The notes beneath the pieces are model-generated. The model saw nothing but the letters and a program-made list of their open reading frames with translations. It was not told the origin of the DNA and ran no database searches. Shown piece by piece: positions 35,439 through 44,742 of a stretch of DNA of 64,000 nt. This DNA comes from Actinoplanes sp. DH11. Lineage in GTDB: Bacteria; Actinomycetota; Actinomycetes; Mycobacteriales; Micromonosporaceae. The stretch lies in assembly GCF_020873875.1 (NCBI RefSeq), contig NZ_JAHWGU010000011.1, positions 1 to 64,000 of the forward strand, given 5' to 3'. The stretch's first letter is position 1. The number at the start of each line of letters is the position of its first letter. The position numbers and the translations under genes were made by a program.

Positions 35439-35596
35439 CAGGTCACCTCCGCACCGACGTCGATATTCGCGCCACAACCTAGCAGGCTCGGTTCGCCTTC
35501 GCGTGACCTGGGATTCGCTCATGTGAGCGGGGCTCATGCCGGCCGCTGCTGATCGCTAGGATGGTCGCCGATCCGTCGCCGAGGGGGAGTGCCAGC

Positions 35597-38500
35597 GTGA
35601 CAGTCACCATCGTCAAGCGTCCCCCGCGACGGGGGGCGCCGCCGATGCCGTCCGGCGAGGTGCTGCTGGACCCGCCCCCCGAGGTGCCCCCGGCGGGTGG
35701 CAAGGGCTGGACCCGGATGCTGATGGTCCTGCCGATGGCGGCGGGTGCGGGCGCGATGGGCCTGATGATGGGCGTCCAGCGTGGCGGCGTGATCACCTAT
35801 GTGGCCGGCGCGATGTACGGCGTCTCCATCCTGGGCATGATCGGCATGATGTTCGCCAACACCACCGGCCCCGGCAAGCGCGAGATGATCGAGGCCCGGC
35901 GGCAGTACCTGCGGCACCTGTCGCAGCTGCGTGCCCAGGTGCGCAACGCCATCCGCCAGCAGCGTGAGGCGATGTACTACCGCAACCCCGACCCCGACAC
36001 ACTGTGGACGCTTGTGGACGGCGGCCGGCTGTGGGAGCGCAGGCCGGGCGACGCGGACTTCACCGTGATCCGGGTCGGCGTGGGCGCGCAGGAGGTGGCG
36101 ACCCGGCTGGTGCCGCCGCAGACCCGGCCGGTGGACGAGCTGGAACCGATGTGCGCGATGGCGCTGCGCAAGTTCGTCAGCACCTACTCGGTGGTGCCGG
36201 ACCTGCCGGTCGCGGTGGCCCTGCGCGACTTCTCCCGGATCTACCTGCGCGGCGCCGACGACGCCGTGCTCGACCTGACGCGGGCGCTGACGGCCCAGCT
36301 CGTCGCGTTCCACGCCCCCGACGACCTGCGTGTCGGCGTCTGCACCCCGGACCATCAGCGGTCCCGGTGGGAGTGGGCGAAGTGGCTGCCGCACGCGCAG
36401 CACCCGGGCAAGGCCGACGCGGTGGGTTCGGTGCGCCTGGTCGCGCCGAGCGTGCCGGCGCTGGAGGCGATGCTCGACGACGTGCTGGTGAACCGGCCGC
36501 GCTTCGACCCGGCCGGCCCGCCCTTCAACGGACCGCACGTGGTGGTGATCATCGACGGCGGCTCCACGGCCGGGTCGGACCACCTGATGACCGAGGGCGG
36601 CGTCGCCGGGGTCACCATTCTCGACCTGTCCGTGCCGCCGCCCCGGCTGCTCGACGACAGCTCGGTGATCCTGGAGATCGACGCCGAGGGCACGGTCACC
36701 GGGACCACGATGGACGGCAGCACCACCGTCGGCCGCGCCGACGCGCTCGACGCCCGGCAGGCCGAGGTGCTGGCCCGGGAGTTGGCCCCGCTGCGGCTGT
36801 CCGCGGCGTCGCACCGGGACGAGGCCGCGATCACCCAGGACATGGGCCTGGCCGAGCTGCTGGAGCAGGACGACCCGTACGCGATCGATCTGCAGCAGCT
36901 GTGGGCGAGCCGCCCCAACCGGGACCGGCTGCGGGTCCCGATCGGGGTGGGGCTCGACGGCCGGCCGATCGAGCTGGACCTGAAAGAGTCGGCGCAGGAC
37001 GGGATGGGACCGCACGGCCTGCTGGTCGGCGCGACCGGCTCCGGCAAGTCCGAGCTGCTGCGCACGCTGGTGCTGGCCCTGGCCATCACGCACGACCCGG
37101 AGATCCTCAACTTCGTGCTCGTCGACTTCAAGGGCGGCGCCACGTTCGCCTCCCTCGACCGGTTGCCGCACACCAGCGCGATGATCACGAACCTGGAGGA
37201 CGAGCTGTCGCTCGTCGACCGGATGCTCGGGGCGATTCAGGGTGAGCTGAACCGGCGGCAGGAGTTGCTGCGCAAGGCCGGGAACTACGCGTCGCAGCGC
37301 GACTACGAGCGGGCCCGGTCGGCCGGGGTGCCGCTGGCGCCGCTGCCGAGTCTGCTGTTCATCGTCGACGAGTTCTCCGAGCTGCTCAGCGCCCGGCCCG
37401 ACTTCATCGACATGTTCGTCCAGATCGGACGCGTGGGACGCTCGCTCGGCATCCACCTGCTGCTGGCCTCGCAGAAACTGGACGAGGGCCGGCTGCGCGG
37501 GCTGGAGTCGCACCTGTCGTACCGGATCGGCCTGCGCACGTTCTCGTCGATGGAGAGCCGGGCGGTGCTGGGTGCTCCGGACGCGTACGAGCTGCCCCGC
37601 TCGCCCGGCCACGGCTACCTGCGCACCGGCACCGAAGGGCTGATCCGGCTGAAGGCCGCGTACGTCTCCGGTGCCGTCCAGCAGCAGAACGCGATCGCCG
37701 CGTCAGGCGTCAAACTGGGTGACCCGATCCGCGAGTTCTCCACGTTCTACGCGGTTCCGCTGCGCGACGAGCAGCCCGACGACGGCGCGGTGCCGGAGCA
37801 GACCGACGACGCCGACGAGCGGGTTGTCGGCGACACGCTGCTGGAGGTGCTGGTCCGGCAGATGGAGGGCCAGGGCACACCGGCGTACGAGGTGTGGCTG
37901 CCGCCGCTGGACACCGCACCCACCCTGGGCCAGATGCTGCCGCCGCTGGTCAACGACCCGGTCCGTGGCCTGGCGGCCGACGCTGCCGAGCGGTTCGGCA
38001 CGCTGCACGCCCTGGTGGGCGTGATCGACAAGCCGTTCGAGCAGCGCCGCGACCCGATGTGGCTGGACCTGTCCGGCGCGGCCGGCAACATGGTGGTGGT
38101 CGGTGCCGCACAGTCCGGCAAGTCCAACCTGCTGCGTTCGCTGATCGTCAGCCTGGCGTTGACGCACACCCCGCACGAGGTGCAGTTCTACGGGCTCGAC
38201 TTCGGTGGCGGCCCGTTGAGCGCCCTGACGGATCTGCCGCACGTCGGCGGGATCGCCACCCGGCGTGACGTGGACCGGGTTCGGCGGACCGTCGCCGAGG
38301 TGCACGGGCTGATGCGTGCCCGGGAGGAGCTGTTCGCCCGGGAGAACGTGGAGGGTGCGGCGGCGTACCGGCGGGCCAAGGCGCAGGGCCGGTTCGCCGA
38401 GGACCCGTTCGGTGACCTGTTCCTGGTGGTCGACGGCTGGGCCACGCTGCGCGCCGAGTTCGAGGACCTGGAGCCGGTGCTCAACGAGCTGGCCAACCGG

Positions 38501-39562
38501 GGTCTCGGCTTCGGTATCCACGTGATCGCGGCGGCCAACCGGTGGATGGACATCCGCCCGCAGACCCGCGACGTCTTCGGCACCCGTGTCGAGCTGCGCC
38601 TGGGTGAACCGAGCGACTCCATGATCAACCGCCGGGAGGCGGTGAACGTGCCGGAGCAGGCGCCGGGCCGGGGCCTCACCCCGGACGGCTACCACTTCCT
38701 CGCCACCCTCCCCCGGGTCGACCGGGAGCAGCGGGTGGAGGACCTGTCCGAGGCGGTCGGCGCCTACGTCAAGTCGGCCACCGAGCACTGGACGGGCCCG
38801 CCGGCCCCGCCGGTCCGCCTGCTGCCGTCCGAGTTGCCGTTCACGGCGCTGCCGGCGTCGCACGGCGCCCTGGTGCCGATCGGCATCGCCGAGAGCGATC
38901 TGCAGCCGGTCTGGCTGGACTTCGACGCCGAGCCGCACGCGCTGCTCTTCGGTGACGTGGAGAGCGGCAAGAGCTCGTTCCTGCGCGGCCTGGCGAAGTC
39001 GATCGCGGCGGGTAACGACCCGTCGCAGGCCCGGCTGCTCCTGGTCGACCTGCGACGCAGCCTGCTGGGCTGTGTCGACCCGGGCCACACCATCGGGTAC
39101 GGCAGCTCCCACCAGGCGACCGCCGACCTGATCAACCAGGCCGTGGTGGTGCTCAAGGAGCGGCTGCCCGGCCCGGACGTGACCCCGGAGATGCTGCGCG
39201 AACGCAGCTGGTGGAAGGGCCCGCAGCTGTACGTGCTGGTCGACGACTACGACCTGGTCGCCGGCGCGTCGGTCAACCCGCTGCTGCCGCTGCTGGAGTT
39301 CCTGCCGCAGGCCCGCGACATCGGCCTGCACCTGATCATCACCCGGCGCATCGGTGGCGCCGCCCGGGCGATGTTCGACCCGCTGATCGGCCGGATCCGG
39401 GAACTGGCCTCGCCCGGCATCATGATGTCCGGGCCCCGCGAGGAGGGCCCCCTGTTCGGCACGATCAAGCCGCAGATCCTGCCGCCCGGCCGGGCCTGGC
39501 TGATCACCCGCAAGCACGGCAGCCGCCTGGTGCAGCTGCCGTGGACCCCGCCGGCCAGCTGA
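35597..39562 (+). CDS. eccC: type VII secretion motor ATPase EccC (FtsK/SpoIIIE family)
   Basis: 1,321 residues from a GTG preceded by GAGGGGGAG. Two membrane helices near 40-90 (MLMVLPMAAGAGAMGLMM; AGAMYGVSILGMIGMMF) are followed by the DUF region and three P-loop domains: GATGSGKS at 478-485 with Walker B LLFIVDEF, GAAQSGKS near 836 with LFLVVDGW, and GDVESGKS near 1119 with LYVLVDDY. Only the first domain keeps the catalytic Glu; the second and third have Gly or Asp in its place, as is usual for EccC, where they bind substrate signals. It is a single unsplit polypeptide, unlike the EccCa/EccCb pair of ESX-1. It energises export of the WXG proteins and presumably of the giant toxin. Confidence 0.97.
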   Translation: MTVTIVKRPPRRGAPPMPSGEVLLDPPPEVPPAGGKGWTRMLMVLPMAAGAGAMGLMMGVQRGGVITYVAGAMYGVSILGMIGMMFANTTGPGKREMIEARRQYLRHLSQLRAQVRNAIRQQREAMYYRNPDPDTLWTLVDGGRLWERRPGDADFTVIRVGVGAQEVATRLVPPQTRPVDELEPMCAMALRKFVSTYSVVPDLPVAVALRDFSRIYLRGADDAVLDLTRALTAQLVAFHAPDDLRVGVCTPDHQRSRWEWAKWLPHAQHPGKADAVGSVRLVAPSVPALEAMLDDVLVNRPRFDPAGPPFNGPHVVVIIDGGSTAGSDHLMTEGGVAGVTILDLSVPPPRLLDDSSVILEIDAEGTVTGTTMDGSTTVGRADALDARQAEVLARELAPLRLSAASHRDEAAITQDMGLAELLEQDDPYAIDLQQLWASRPNRDRLRVPIGVGLDGRPIELDLKESAQDGMGPHGLLVGATGSGKSELLRTLVLALAITHDPEILNFVLVDFKGGATFASLDRLPHTSAMITNLEDELSLVDRMLGAIQGELNRRQELLRKAGNYASQRDYERARSAGVPLAPLPSLLFIVDEFSELLSARPDFIDMFVQIGRVGRSLGIHLLLASQKLDEGRLRGLESHLSYRIGLRTFSSMESRAVLGAPDAYELPRSPGHGYLRTGTEGLIRLKAAYVSGAVQQQNAIAASGVKLGDPIREFSTFYAVPLRDEQPDDGAVPEQTDDADERVVGDTLLEVLVRQMEGQGTPAYEVWLPPLDTAPTLGQMLPPLVNDPVRGLAADAAERFGTLHALVGVIDKPFEQRRDPMWLDLSGAAGNMVVVGAAQSGKSNLLRSLIVSLALTHTPHEVQFYGLDFGGGPLSALTDLPHVGGIATRRDVDRVRRTVAEVHGLMRAREELFARENVEGAAAYRRAKAQGRFAEDPFGDLFLVVDGWATLRAEFEDLEPVLNELANRGLGFGIHVIAAANRWMDIRPQTRDVFGTRVELRLGEPSDSMINRREAVNVPEQAPGRGLTPDGYHFLATLPRVDREQRVEDLSEAVGAYVKSATEHWTGPPAPPVRLLPSELPFTALPASHGALVPIGIAESDLQPVWLDFDAEPHALLFGDVESGKSSFLRGLAKSIAAGNDPSQARLLLVDLRRSLLGCVDPGHTIGYGSSHQATADLINQAVVVLKERLPGPDVTPEMLRERSWWKGPQLYVLVDDYDLVAGASVNPLLPLLEFLPQARDIGLHLIITRRIGGAARAMFDPLIGRIRELASPGIMMSGPREEGPLFGTIKPQILPPGRAWLITRKHGSRLVQLPWTPPAS

Positions 39563-39609
39563 CCCGCGGGCCTGCTCCCCCGGGTCGGCTGCGGTGGGTT
39601 CGCGCGGCG

Positions 39610-39684
39610 TAGTTGATCTGCTAGCGATGCGAAATCGCGGTTTCAACCCCATGATCACAGCGATTTCGTAGCGCTAGCAGATCA
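39610..39684. repeat. 75-bp interspersed palindromic repeat, copy 3
   Basis: The arms are identical to the copy at 305; only the centre (CAACCC versus CAGGGG) differs. It lies in the short space between the convergent ends of eccC and the minus-strand gene ending at 39710, so it may act as a bidirectional terminator or be a mobile palindrome that tolerates such sites. Confidence 0.92.
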
Positions 39685-39709
39685 ACATCTCGGCAGGGGC
39701 GGCGCCGCG

Positions 39710-40741
39710 TCAGCGCCGGGGTGTGCCGATCTCTCGGCGCTCGATGTCGGTCTGCGCGAGGTAGACGTAACGGTCCGTGCCGCCGTCGATCAGAGCGATC
39801 ATGTCGTCCGCCATGAACTGCACGAACTGGCTGCTGTGCGGGCGCAGCCGCAGCGCGGTCGAGGCCAGGGCCGCCTCGTCCCCGCCGAGCCGCTGCAACA
39901 GGGTGAGGTGGGCGTCCTGCAGGGCCGCCAGTCCGGGCCGGTCGAGCTGGCGCAACAGGGTGAGCTGGGAGCGCCACGGGCCGAGCGGCGCCGTCTGGGC
40001 CGGGACGGTCATGCCCAGGTCGTACACGGTCAGGGCCGGGATCTGCGCGGTGCCCTGCGTCACCGGAACCTGGTCGCCGGTCAGCACCCGCAGCCGGTTG
40101 TGCTGCCCGGTGGCCCGCTCGCCGAAGCCGGTCCACGCCTGCGGCTCGGTGGTCACCACTGTCACCCGGGCGCCGAGGGCGAAGGCGCGGAAGACGATCA
40201 GGTGCGCCGCCCACACCCCGCCCACCACGGCGACCCGGACCGGTTCCGGGCTGAACAGACGCAGGGGTACGGCGGTGTGCTGCCGGTCGCGGCCGATGAT
40301 CAGGCCGGCCCCGGACGACGTGGTCACGTGGACCTTCCGCAGGGTCGCCCGGGAGATGGTGTGCCGGCCCACGTGCAGCCGGGGCATCTTCCCCGACGGC
40401 CGCAGGCGTACGTCCGCCTCGGCCCAGGTGCCGCTCGTGGGAGGCGGTCCGTCGTTCTCCGGCCGTTCCGCGGCGGGGGCCGCCGTGGCCGCGGCGGCAC
40501 CGGGGTTCGCCAGGGGCGCGCTTGTCACGGCGGGCGCCGCGAGCCGGCGGGCGGCCGGGTCGGCCGCCGTGGTGCCCTGGACACCGGGTGCGGGCGTGGG
40601 CACGGCCGGTTCGACGACCACCTCGGGCGGCGCCGGCGCGACGGGTGCCGGCGGCGGCGCGAACGCCGTGGGCGGCGGGGGAAGAGCCTGGTCCTGTTGC
40701 GGGCGTGGCCGCCAGGCCCCGTCCCGGTCCGGATACGTCAT
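39710..40741 (-). CDS. ESX-locus protein with proline-rich N-terminus, unknown function
   Basis: 343 residues. The first 100 are disordered Pro/Ala (LPPPPTAFAPPPAPVAPAPP). The folded part, from RLRPSGKMPRLHVGRHTISR, contains GLIIGRDRQHTAVPLRLF, VRVAVVGGVWAAHLIVFRAF, ARVTVVTTEPQAW and a C-terminal DDMIALIDGGTDRYVYLAQ. The VAVVGG..FRAFALGARVTVVT stretch looks like a Rossmann beta-alpha-beta, but no nucleotide motif is complete. Its ATG overlaps the eccE stop (ATGA), so the two are translationally coupled and it is probably a cytosolic ESX accessory specific to this lineage. Confidence 0.68.
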   Translation of the reverse strand: MTYPDRDGAWRPRPQQDQALPPPPTAFAPPPAPVAPAPPEVVVEPAVPTPAPGVQGTTAADPAARRLAAPAVTSAPLANPGAAAATAAPAAERPENDGPPPTSGTWAEADVRLRPSGKMPRLHVGRHTISRATLRKVHVTTSSGAGLIIGRDRQHTAVPLRLFSPEPVRVAVVGGVWAAHLIVFRAFALGARVTVVTTEPQAWTGFGERATGQHNRLRVLTGDQVPVTQGTAQIPALTVYDLGMTVPAQTAPLGPWRSQLTLLRQLDRPGLAALQDAHLTLLQRLGGDEAALASTALRLRPHSSQFVQFMADDMIALIDGGTDRYVYLAQTDIERREIGTPRR

Positions 40742-41997
40742 CCCGCACCACCCCCCGTCGGTGCCGTGGCGTAGGCGGCCGGCCCCTGCTCGCCGTCGAG
40801 CGGGCGCACCTCGCCGCCGAATCGTGCGACGCCCTCGACGAGGAAGTTCTCGAGGGCGGTGAAGTCGTCCTCCGGCCGGGCGGCCAGCCGGATCAGGCAG
40901 CGGACCGTGACGTCGTCACCGCCGTCCGGGTCGATGACCACCGAGACGTTGCTCTGCGCGGCCGGCACCGCCGAGACCCAGGTGAGCAGCTCGCCGATCG
41001 CGGTCGCCGACGGCGGCCAGCTCTTCAGCCAGAACGTGCGGTGCGCGAGGTGCGCCGAGTGCCACCGGGTCCACTCCTCACGGACCTGGGTGGACCCGGT
41101 GATCGAGCCGGCCTCCACGTCGCAGGAGCGGGCCAGCGCGGCGACCAGGTCGTCGGCATCGAGCACCCGGCACCCGATGCCCAGCCGGCGCAGACTGGTG
41201 GCCACCTTGCGGCCCAGACTGGCGACCAGGGCGGCGGCGGCCGCCGGGTCGGCGTTGTGGTCCAGCAGCGCCTCGGCCAGGCTGCGCGCGTCGACGCGTA
41301 CGCACACCGACGACTCGCGGTGGGCGGGCACCGGATCGTCGCTGAGCCCCTGCGCGAGGTGCCGGTACGACCCGCCGGCCGGCGACGCCGGATGCACGTC
41401 CGGCCCCGGCGCCGGCACGGTGTGGGTGGCCAGTTGCAGCACCACCCCCGGCTGGTCGGTGGCGGCCAGCACGCCGACCAGCGCGTCCAGCGGGACCGGG
41501 CCGGCCTCCTGGTGCACCGGGGCGGTCGGGGTGAGCGCGACAACCGTGAACCAGCCGGCCTCGTCGCGCGCCACACCGACGCGGGCGCCGTCGGGGGCGG
41601 ACTCGTTGCGGACCGCGAGGCCGGGGGCGATCGCGTGCAGCAGGCGGATCGGGCCGGCGCCGGTGGGTGCCGTGCCACGCCGGCGGTGCTGCCAGGCGAT
41701 CAGCCGGTCCTCCAGCCACCACCGGCCGTGCCGGCGGGCGAAGACCACTCCCAGCACCGCGGCCGCGGCGGCACCGCCGGCCAGCCCCGGCGTCAGGCCC
41801 TGCGAGGCGGCCGCCGCGGCGCCCAGGAGCGCCACCTCGGCGACGACGATCTGGCCGATGCCGAACGGGCCGAGATGACCGCTGCGGCGCACCGCCCGCA
41901 CCTGGGCCGCATCGTCGGCGGCCGGTTCGGTGAAGCTTGTCGCCGGTGCCGGCGCGGAAGGGTCTGTCCGCACCGGATAGCCGTTGCCTTCGATCAC
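40738..41997 (-). CDS. eccE: type VII secretion protein EccE
   Basis: About 419 residues. The chosen GTG at 41997 follows GGGGAGGAGT by four bases; a GTG at 42012 is also possible. Two membrane helices (IGQIVVAEVALLGAAAAASQ; GLAGGAAAAAVLGVVFARRH) and the RRHGRWWLEDRLIAWQ motif match EccE. The periplasmic-side domain contains GVARDEAGWFTVVALTP, SLAEALLDHNADPAAAAAL and VVIDPDGGDDVTVRCLIRL. EccE sits at the periphery of the ESX membrane complex. With eccB, eccC, eccD and the mycosin it completes the core set. Confidence 0.88.
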   Translation of the reverse strand: MIEGNGYPVRTDPSAPAPATSFTEPAADDAAQVRAVRRSGHLGPFGIGQIVVAEVALLGAAAAASQGLTPGLAGGAAAAAVLGVVFARRHGRWWLEDRLIAWQHRRRGTAPTGAGPIRLLHAIAPGLAVRNESAPDGARVGVARDEAGWFTVVALTPTAPVHQEAGPVPLDALVGVLAATDQPGVVLQLATHTVPAPGPDVHPASPAGGSYRHLAQGLSDDPVPAHRESSVCVRVDARSLAEALLDHNADPAAAAALVASLGRKVATSLRRLGIGCRVLDADDLVAALARSCDVEAGSITGSTQVREEWTRWHSAHLAHRTFWLKSWPPSATAIGELLTWVSAVPAAQSNVSVVIDPDGGDDVTVRCLIRLAARPEDDFTALENFLVEGVARFGGEVRPLDGEQGPAAYATAPTGGGAG

Positions 41998-42055
41998 CGG
42001 ACTCCTCCCCACCGGGCCGTCGTGCGGTTCCCCGTGGGCACGGCGGCGAGAACGA

Positions 42056-43060
42056 TCACTTTACGGTGAACTCGTACGCGTCGCGGTCCGGGTGGGTCCG
42101 CCAGGTCTTCAATGCCTTCTCGTCGTAGTCCAGCACCCAGTCACCGGAGCCGCGCGCGTTGAAGTAGACGAATCCGATGATCTTCTTGCTCCGGGCGACC
42201 TCGGCGAGAAGCTGGTCGACCACCGCCGGGCGCATCGAGCCCGGTTCGGAGCCGGTCTCCACGATGAGCACCGGTAGATCGGCGAACTTCGCGATCTCCT
42301 TGAGGGTCGGCCCGAACAACTGGTCGAACTGCCGCACGCCCTTGCGCGTGAAGTACCCGTCCACGCCCACCCAGTCCACGTACTTCTCGCCCGGCCAGAA
42401 CGGCTTGAGCGCGACACCGGGCAGGTAGTTCGTCACGTTCGGCGTCCACGTCCAGATCACGTTCGTCGCACCGGCCTCGGTGAACAGGTCGTGGATGTGC
42501 CGCCACGCGGCGACGAAGTCCTTGGCCGAGCTCTTCTGGGTGCCCCACGGGTACCAGTGGCCGTTCATCTCGTGCGCGACGGTCAAGGCGATCGGGACGT
42601 TGACCCGGCGCACGTCCCGGGCGAACGCGCTCACGTAGTCGTCGAACCGGCCCTCGGCGATGTCCGCCAGGTCCTGTTTGAACGGTTCCCAGCGCAGGAT
42701 CGGCAGGGCGCCGGACCGGTAGATGTCACGGATCTCCGAGGCCGCGAAGTCGTCGTCGAAGCTCTCGTAGATCGTCACCATGTTGGGTTTCTGCCCGACC
42801 CGCGCGGCGAACGCGTCGACCCGGCTCATGTCCTGCGGTGCGCCGTCGATGGCCACCCCCAGGTAGTTCTTCGCCGGCCGGAGCAGGTGCGTGACGTCGT
42901 AGGCGGTCGCCGCCGAGGCGGTCGGTGCGGCGCTCGGTGGCAGCGCCGACGCCACCGGGACCGGTGCGGCGGCCTCCGAGAAATCCGGCCCGAACGCGGC
43001 ATAGCCGAAGACGCCCGCCACGAAGACGGACATCGCCAGGAGCAGGTGCGGGGTTCTCAT
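42056..43060 (-). CDS. exported glycoside hydrolase family 26-like enzyme
   Basis: 334 residues. N-terminal signal or anchor (LLLAMSVFVAGVFGYAAF), then an (alpha/beta)8 hydrolase: YLGVAIDGAPQ near 66, LRWEPF near 122, VAHEMNGHWYPWG with the acid/base Glu at 164, WTWTPN near 204, VGVDGYF near 232, and LIVETGSEP with the nucleophile Glu at 268. Both catalytic glutamates are present. GH26 members cleave beta-1,4-mannan or beta-1,3-glycans. As the last gene of an ATGA-coupled operon with a processive GT2 and a GT-C enzyme, it probably trims or releases the polymer the operon makes, as cellulase-like enzymes do in cellulose operons. Confidence 0.85.
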   Translation of the reverse strand: MRTPHLLLAMSVFVAGVFGYAAFGPDFSEAAAPVPVASALPPSAAPTASAATAYDVTHLLRPAKNYLGVAIDGAPQDMSRVDAFAARVGQKPNMVTIYESFDDDFAASEIRDIYRSGALPILRWEPFKQDLADIAEGRFDDYVSAFARDVRRVNVPIALTVAHEMNGHWYPWGTQKSSAKDFVAAWRHIHDLFTEAGATNVIWTWTPNVTNYLPGVALKPFWPGEKYVDWVGVDGYFTRKGVRQFDQLFGPTLKEIAKFADLPVLIVETGSEPGSMRPAVVDQLLAEVARSKKIIGFVYFNARGSGDWVLDYDEKALKTWRTHPDRDAYEFTVK

Positions 43061-44742
43061 GCCGTGCGTCCTCCGGGAACGTCGCGGACGGGATCGACCA
43101 GCAGGGCCTGCAGAACGGTGGCGAGGTACACCGTCCCGGCGAGGAAGGCCGGGGCGAAGGTGGCCAGGTCGACGGTGCTCATCCGGGCGGCCGCGAGGAG
43201 CGTCCAGGCCAGCGCGGTGCCCAGGCTCCACAGCGCGATGCCGGTCCGCAACCGGCGGGTGCGCGACTTCTTGCCGGTGGCGCCGGTCGGCTGCCAGCCC
43301 ATCGGCTGACCGCGCAGCAGGTCCCAGATCGCGAACGCGTGCGCCCAGCCGTAGACCAGCTTCACCGTCCACGTCTCGAACCGGAACCGGGCGCGGTGCC
43401 ACAGCGGGAAGACCACGAAGTTGTAGAGCACGCTGGGCACGATCAGCAGGTAGTGCTCGAGCCGGACGAACTGCGGGAAGAACAGCAGCATGACGATCGG
43501 CACCAGCGGGCTGACGAAGGTGAACAGCGCGGTGTGCGCGTAATAGCAGAACCCGGAGACGTACGACAGTCGCTGCCGCCAGCCCATCCGGAGGTTCCAG
43601 AACTTCGTCGAGCCGAGCAGGCTCATCGACCCGGCACACCAGCGGTACTGCTGGGTGTAGAACGAGTTGAGGTCGGCCGGGCACAACCCGACGGCCAACG
43701 GGACCGGGATGTACCGCAGCCCCCAGCCCTTGCGGCGCATGTCGAAGCCGGTGTGCACGTCCTCCGAGTGCTCGATGAGAGTGGACCCGCCGATCGCGTC
43801 CAGCGCCGCGCGACGGTAGATCGCGCAGCTGCCGACGCAGATGGCGGCCTCGTGCCGCTGCCGGGAGACCTGCACCGAGCGGTAGAAGAGCTCCTGCACG
43901 GCCGCCGCGCCGCGTTCCAGCCAGCCCTGGTTACGGGTCACCCGGAAGTACTGCGGGGACTGCAGGATGCCGACGTCGGGGTACGCGTCGAAGTACGGCA
44001 CCATCTGGTCGAGCATGTCGGTGCGCGGGGTGAAGTCGGCGTCCAGCACCAGAACCAGGTCGCCCAGGGTGCGGTGGTAGGCGTACCGCATGTTGCCGGC
44101 CTTCTTGAACCAGCCGCGGTTGGGCCGTCGCTGGTAGACGAAGCCGAACTCGAGCGCCAGCTGCTGCCGTTCGGTCGACGCGGAGTCGTCCAGCACGTAG
44201 ACGCAGACCCGGCCGCGGTAGTGGTCGGCCATCATGTCCACGTGCCGCCAGGTGTTCTCCAGCACCTCCAGCGCCTCCCCGCAGACCGGCAGGAAGACGT
44301 CGACCGACGGGTACTGCGCGGGTTTCCAGCGCTGCACCAGCTCCCGGTGCCGGGACATGTCGAAGCCGGGCGTGAAGGCGTTCACCGCCAGGGAGATCAG
44401 GTAGTACGCCACGGTGAACGCGAAGGCCGGGACGAACAGGTACAGCCACGGCGACATCCGCAGGAACAGCACCTGGCTCACCATGAGCGAGGTGAAGCTG
44501 ATCAGCGAGGCGCCGGTCAGCACCCAGAGCCGGCGCTTGGCGTAGAGCCCGGTCTCGTCGTCACTGGGCGGGGGCATCAGCGGTGCCGACGCCCGCCCGC
44601 GCGGCGCCACCCCGACCGCCTTGCGCCAGACCTGCCGGGGCCGGGCGATCAGGTCGGCGAGGGTGCGCGGCTTGTCTCCCGTCATCAGCGGGAGCACGAC
44701 CGTCTCGTCCGGAGCCGGCGGTCTCTGCTGTGTCGTGGTCAT
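43057..44742 (-). CDS. cellulose-synthase-like processive glycosyltransferase (GT2)
   Basis: 561 residues. Two membrane helices lie before the catalytic domain (SLISFTSLMVSQVLFLRM; LYLFVPAFAFTVAYYLISLA). The GT-A domain carries the processive set: DD at 185-186, DAD at 234-236, ED at 327-328 and QQYRW at 364-368. At least four membrane helices follow. This is the layout of bacterial beta-glycan synthases that polymerise and extrude at once. No PilZ domain is present, so direct c-di-GMP control is not indicated. Start and stop overlap its neighbours by ATGA on both sides, so polymer synthesis, the GT-C enzyme and the hydrolase are cotranslated. Confidence 0.9.
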   Translation of the reverse strand: MTTTQQRPPAPDETVVLPLMTGDKPRTLADLIARPRQVWRKAVGVAPRGRASAPLMPPPSDDETGLYAKRRLWVLTGASLISFTSLMVSQVLFLRMSPWLYLFVPAFAFTVAYYLISLAVNAFTPGFDMSRHRELVQRWKPAQYPSVDVFLPVCGEALEVLENTWRHVDMMADHYRGRVCVYVLDDSASTERQQLALEFGFVYQRRPNRGWFKKAGNMRYAYHRTLGDLVLVLDADFTPRTDMLDQMVPYFDAYPDVGILQSPQYFRVTRNQGWLERGAAAVQELFYRSVQVSRQRHEAAICVGSCAIYRRAALDAIGGSTLIEHSEDVHTGFDMRRKGWGLRYIPVPLAVGLCPADLNSFYTQQYRWCAGSMSLLGSTKFWNLRMGWRQRLSYVSGFCYYAHTALFTFVSPLVPIVMLLFFPQFVRLEHYLLIVPSVLYNFVVFPLWHRARFRFETWTVKLVYGWAHAFAIWDLLRGQPMGWQPTGATGKKSRTRRLRTGIALWSLGTALAWTLLAAARMSTVDLATFAPAFLAGTVYLATVLQALLVDPVRDVPGGRTA

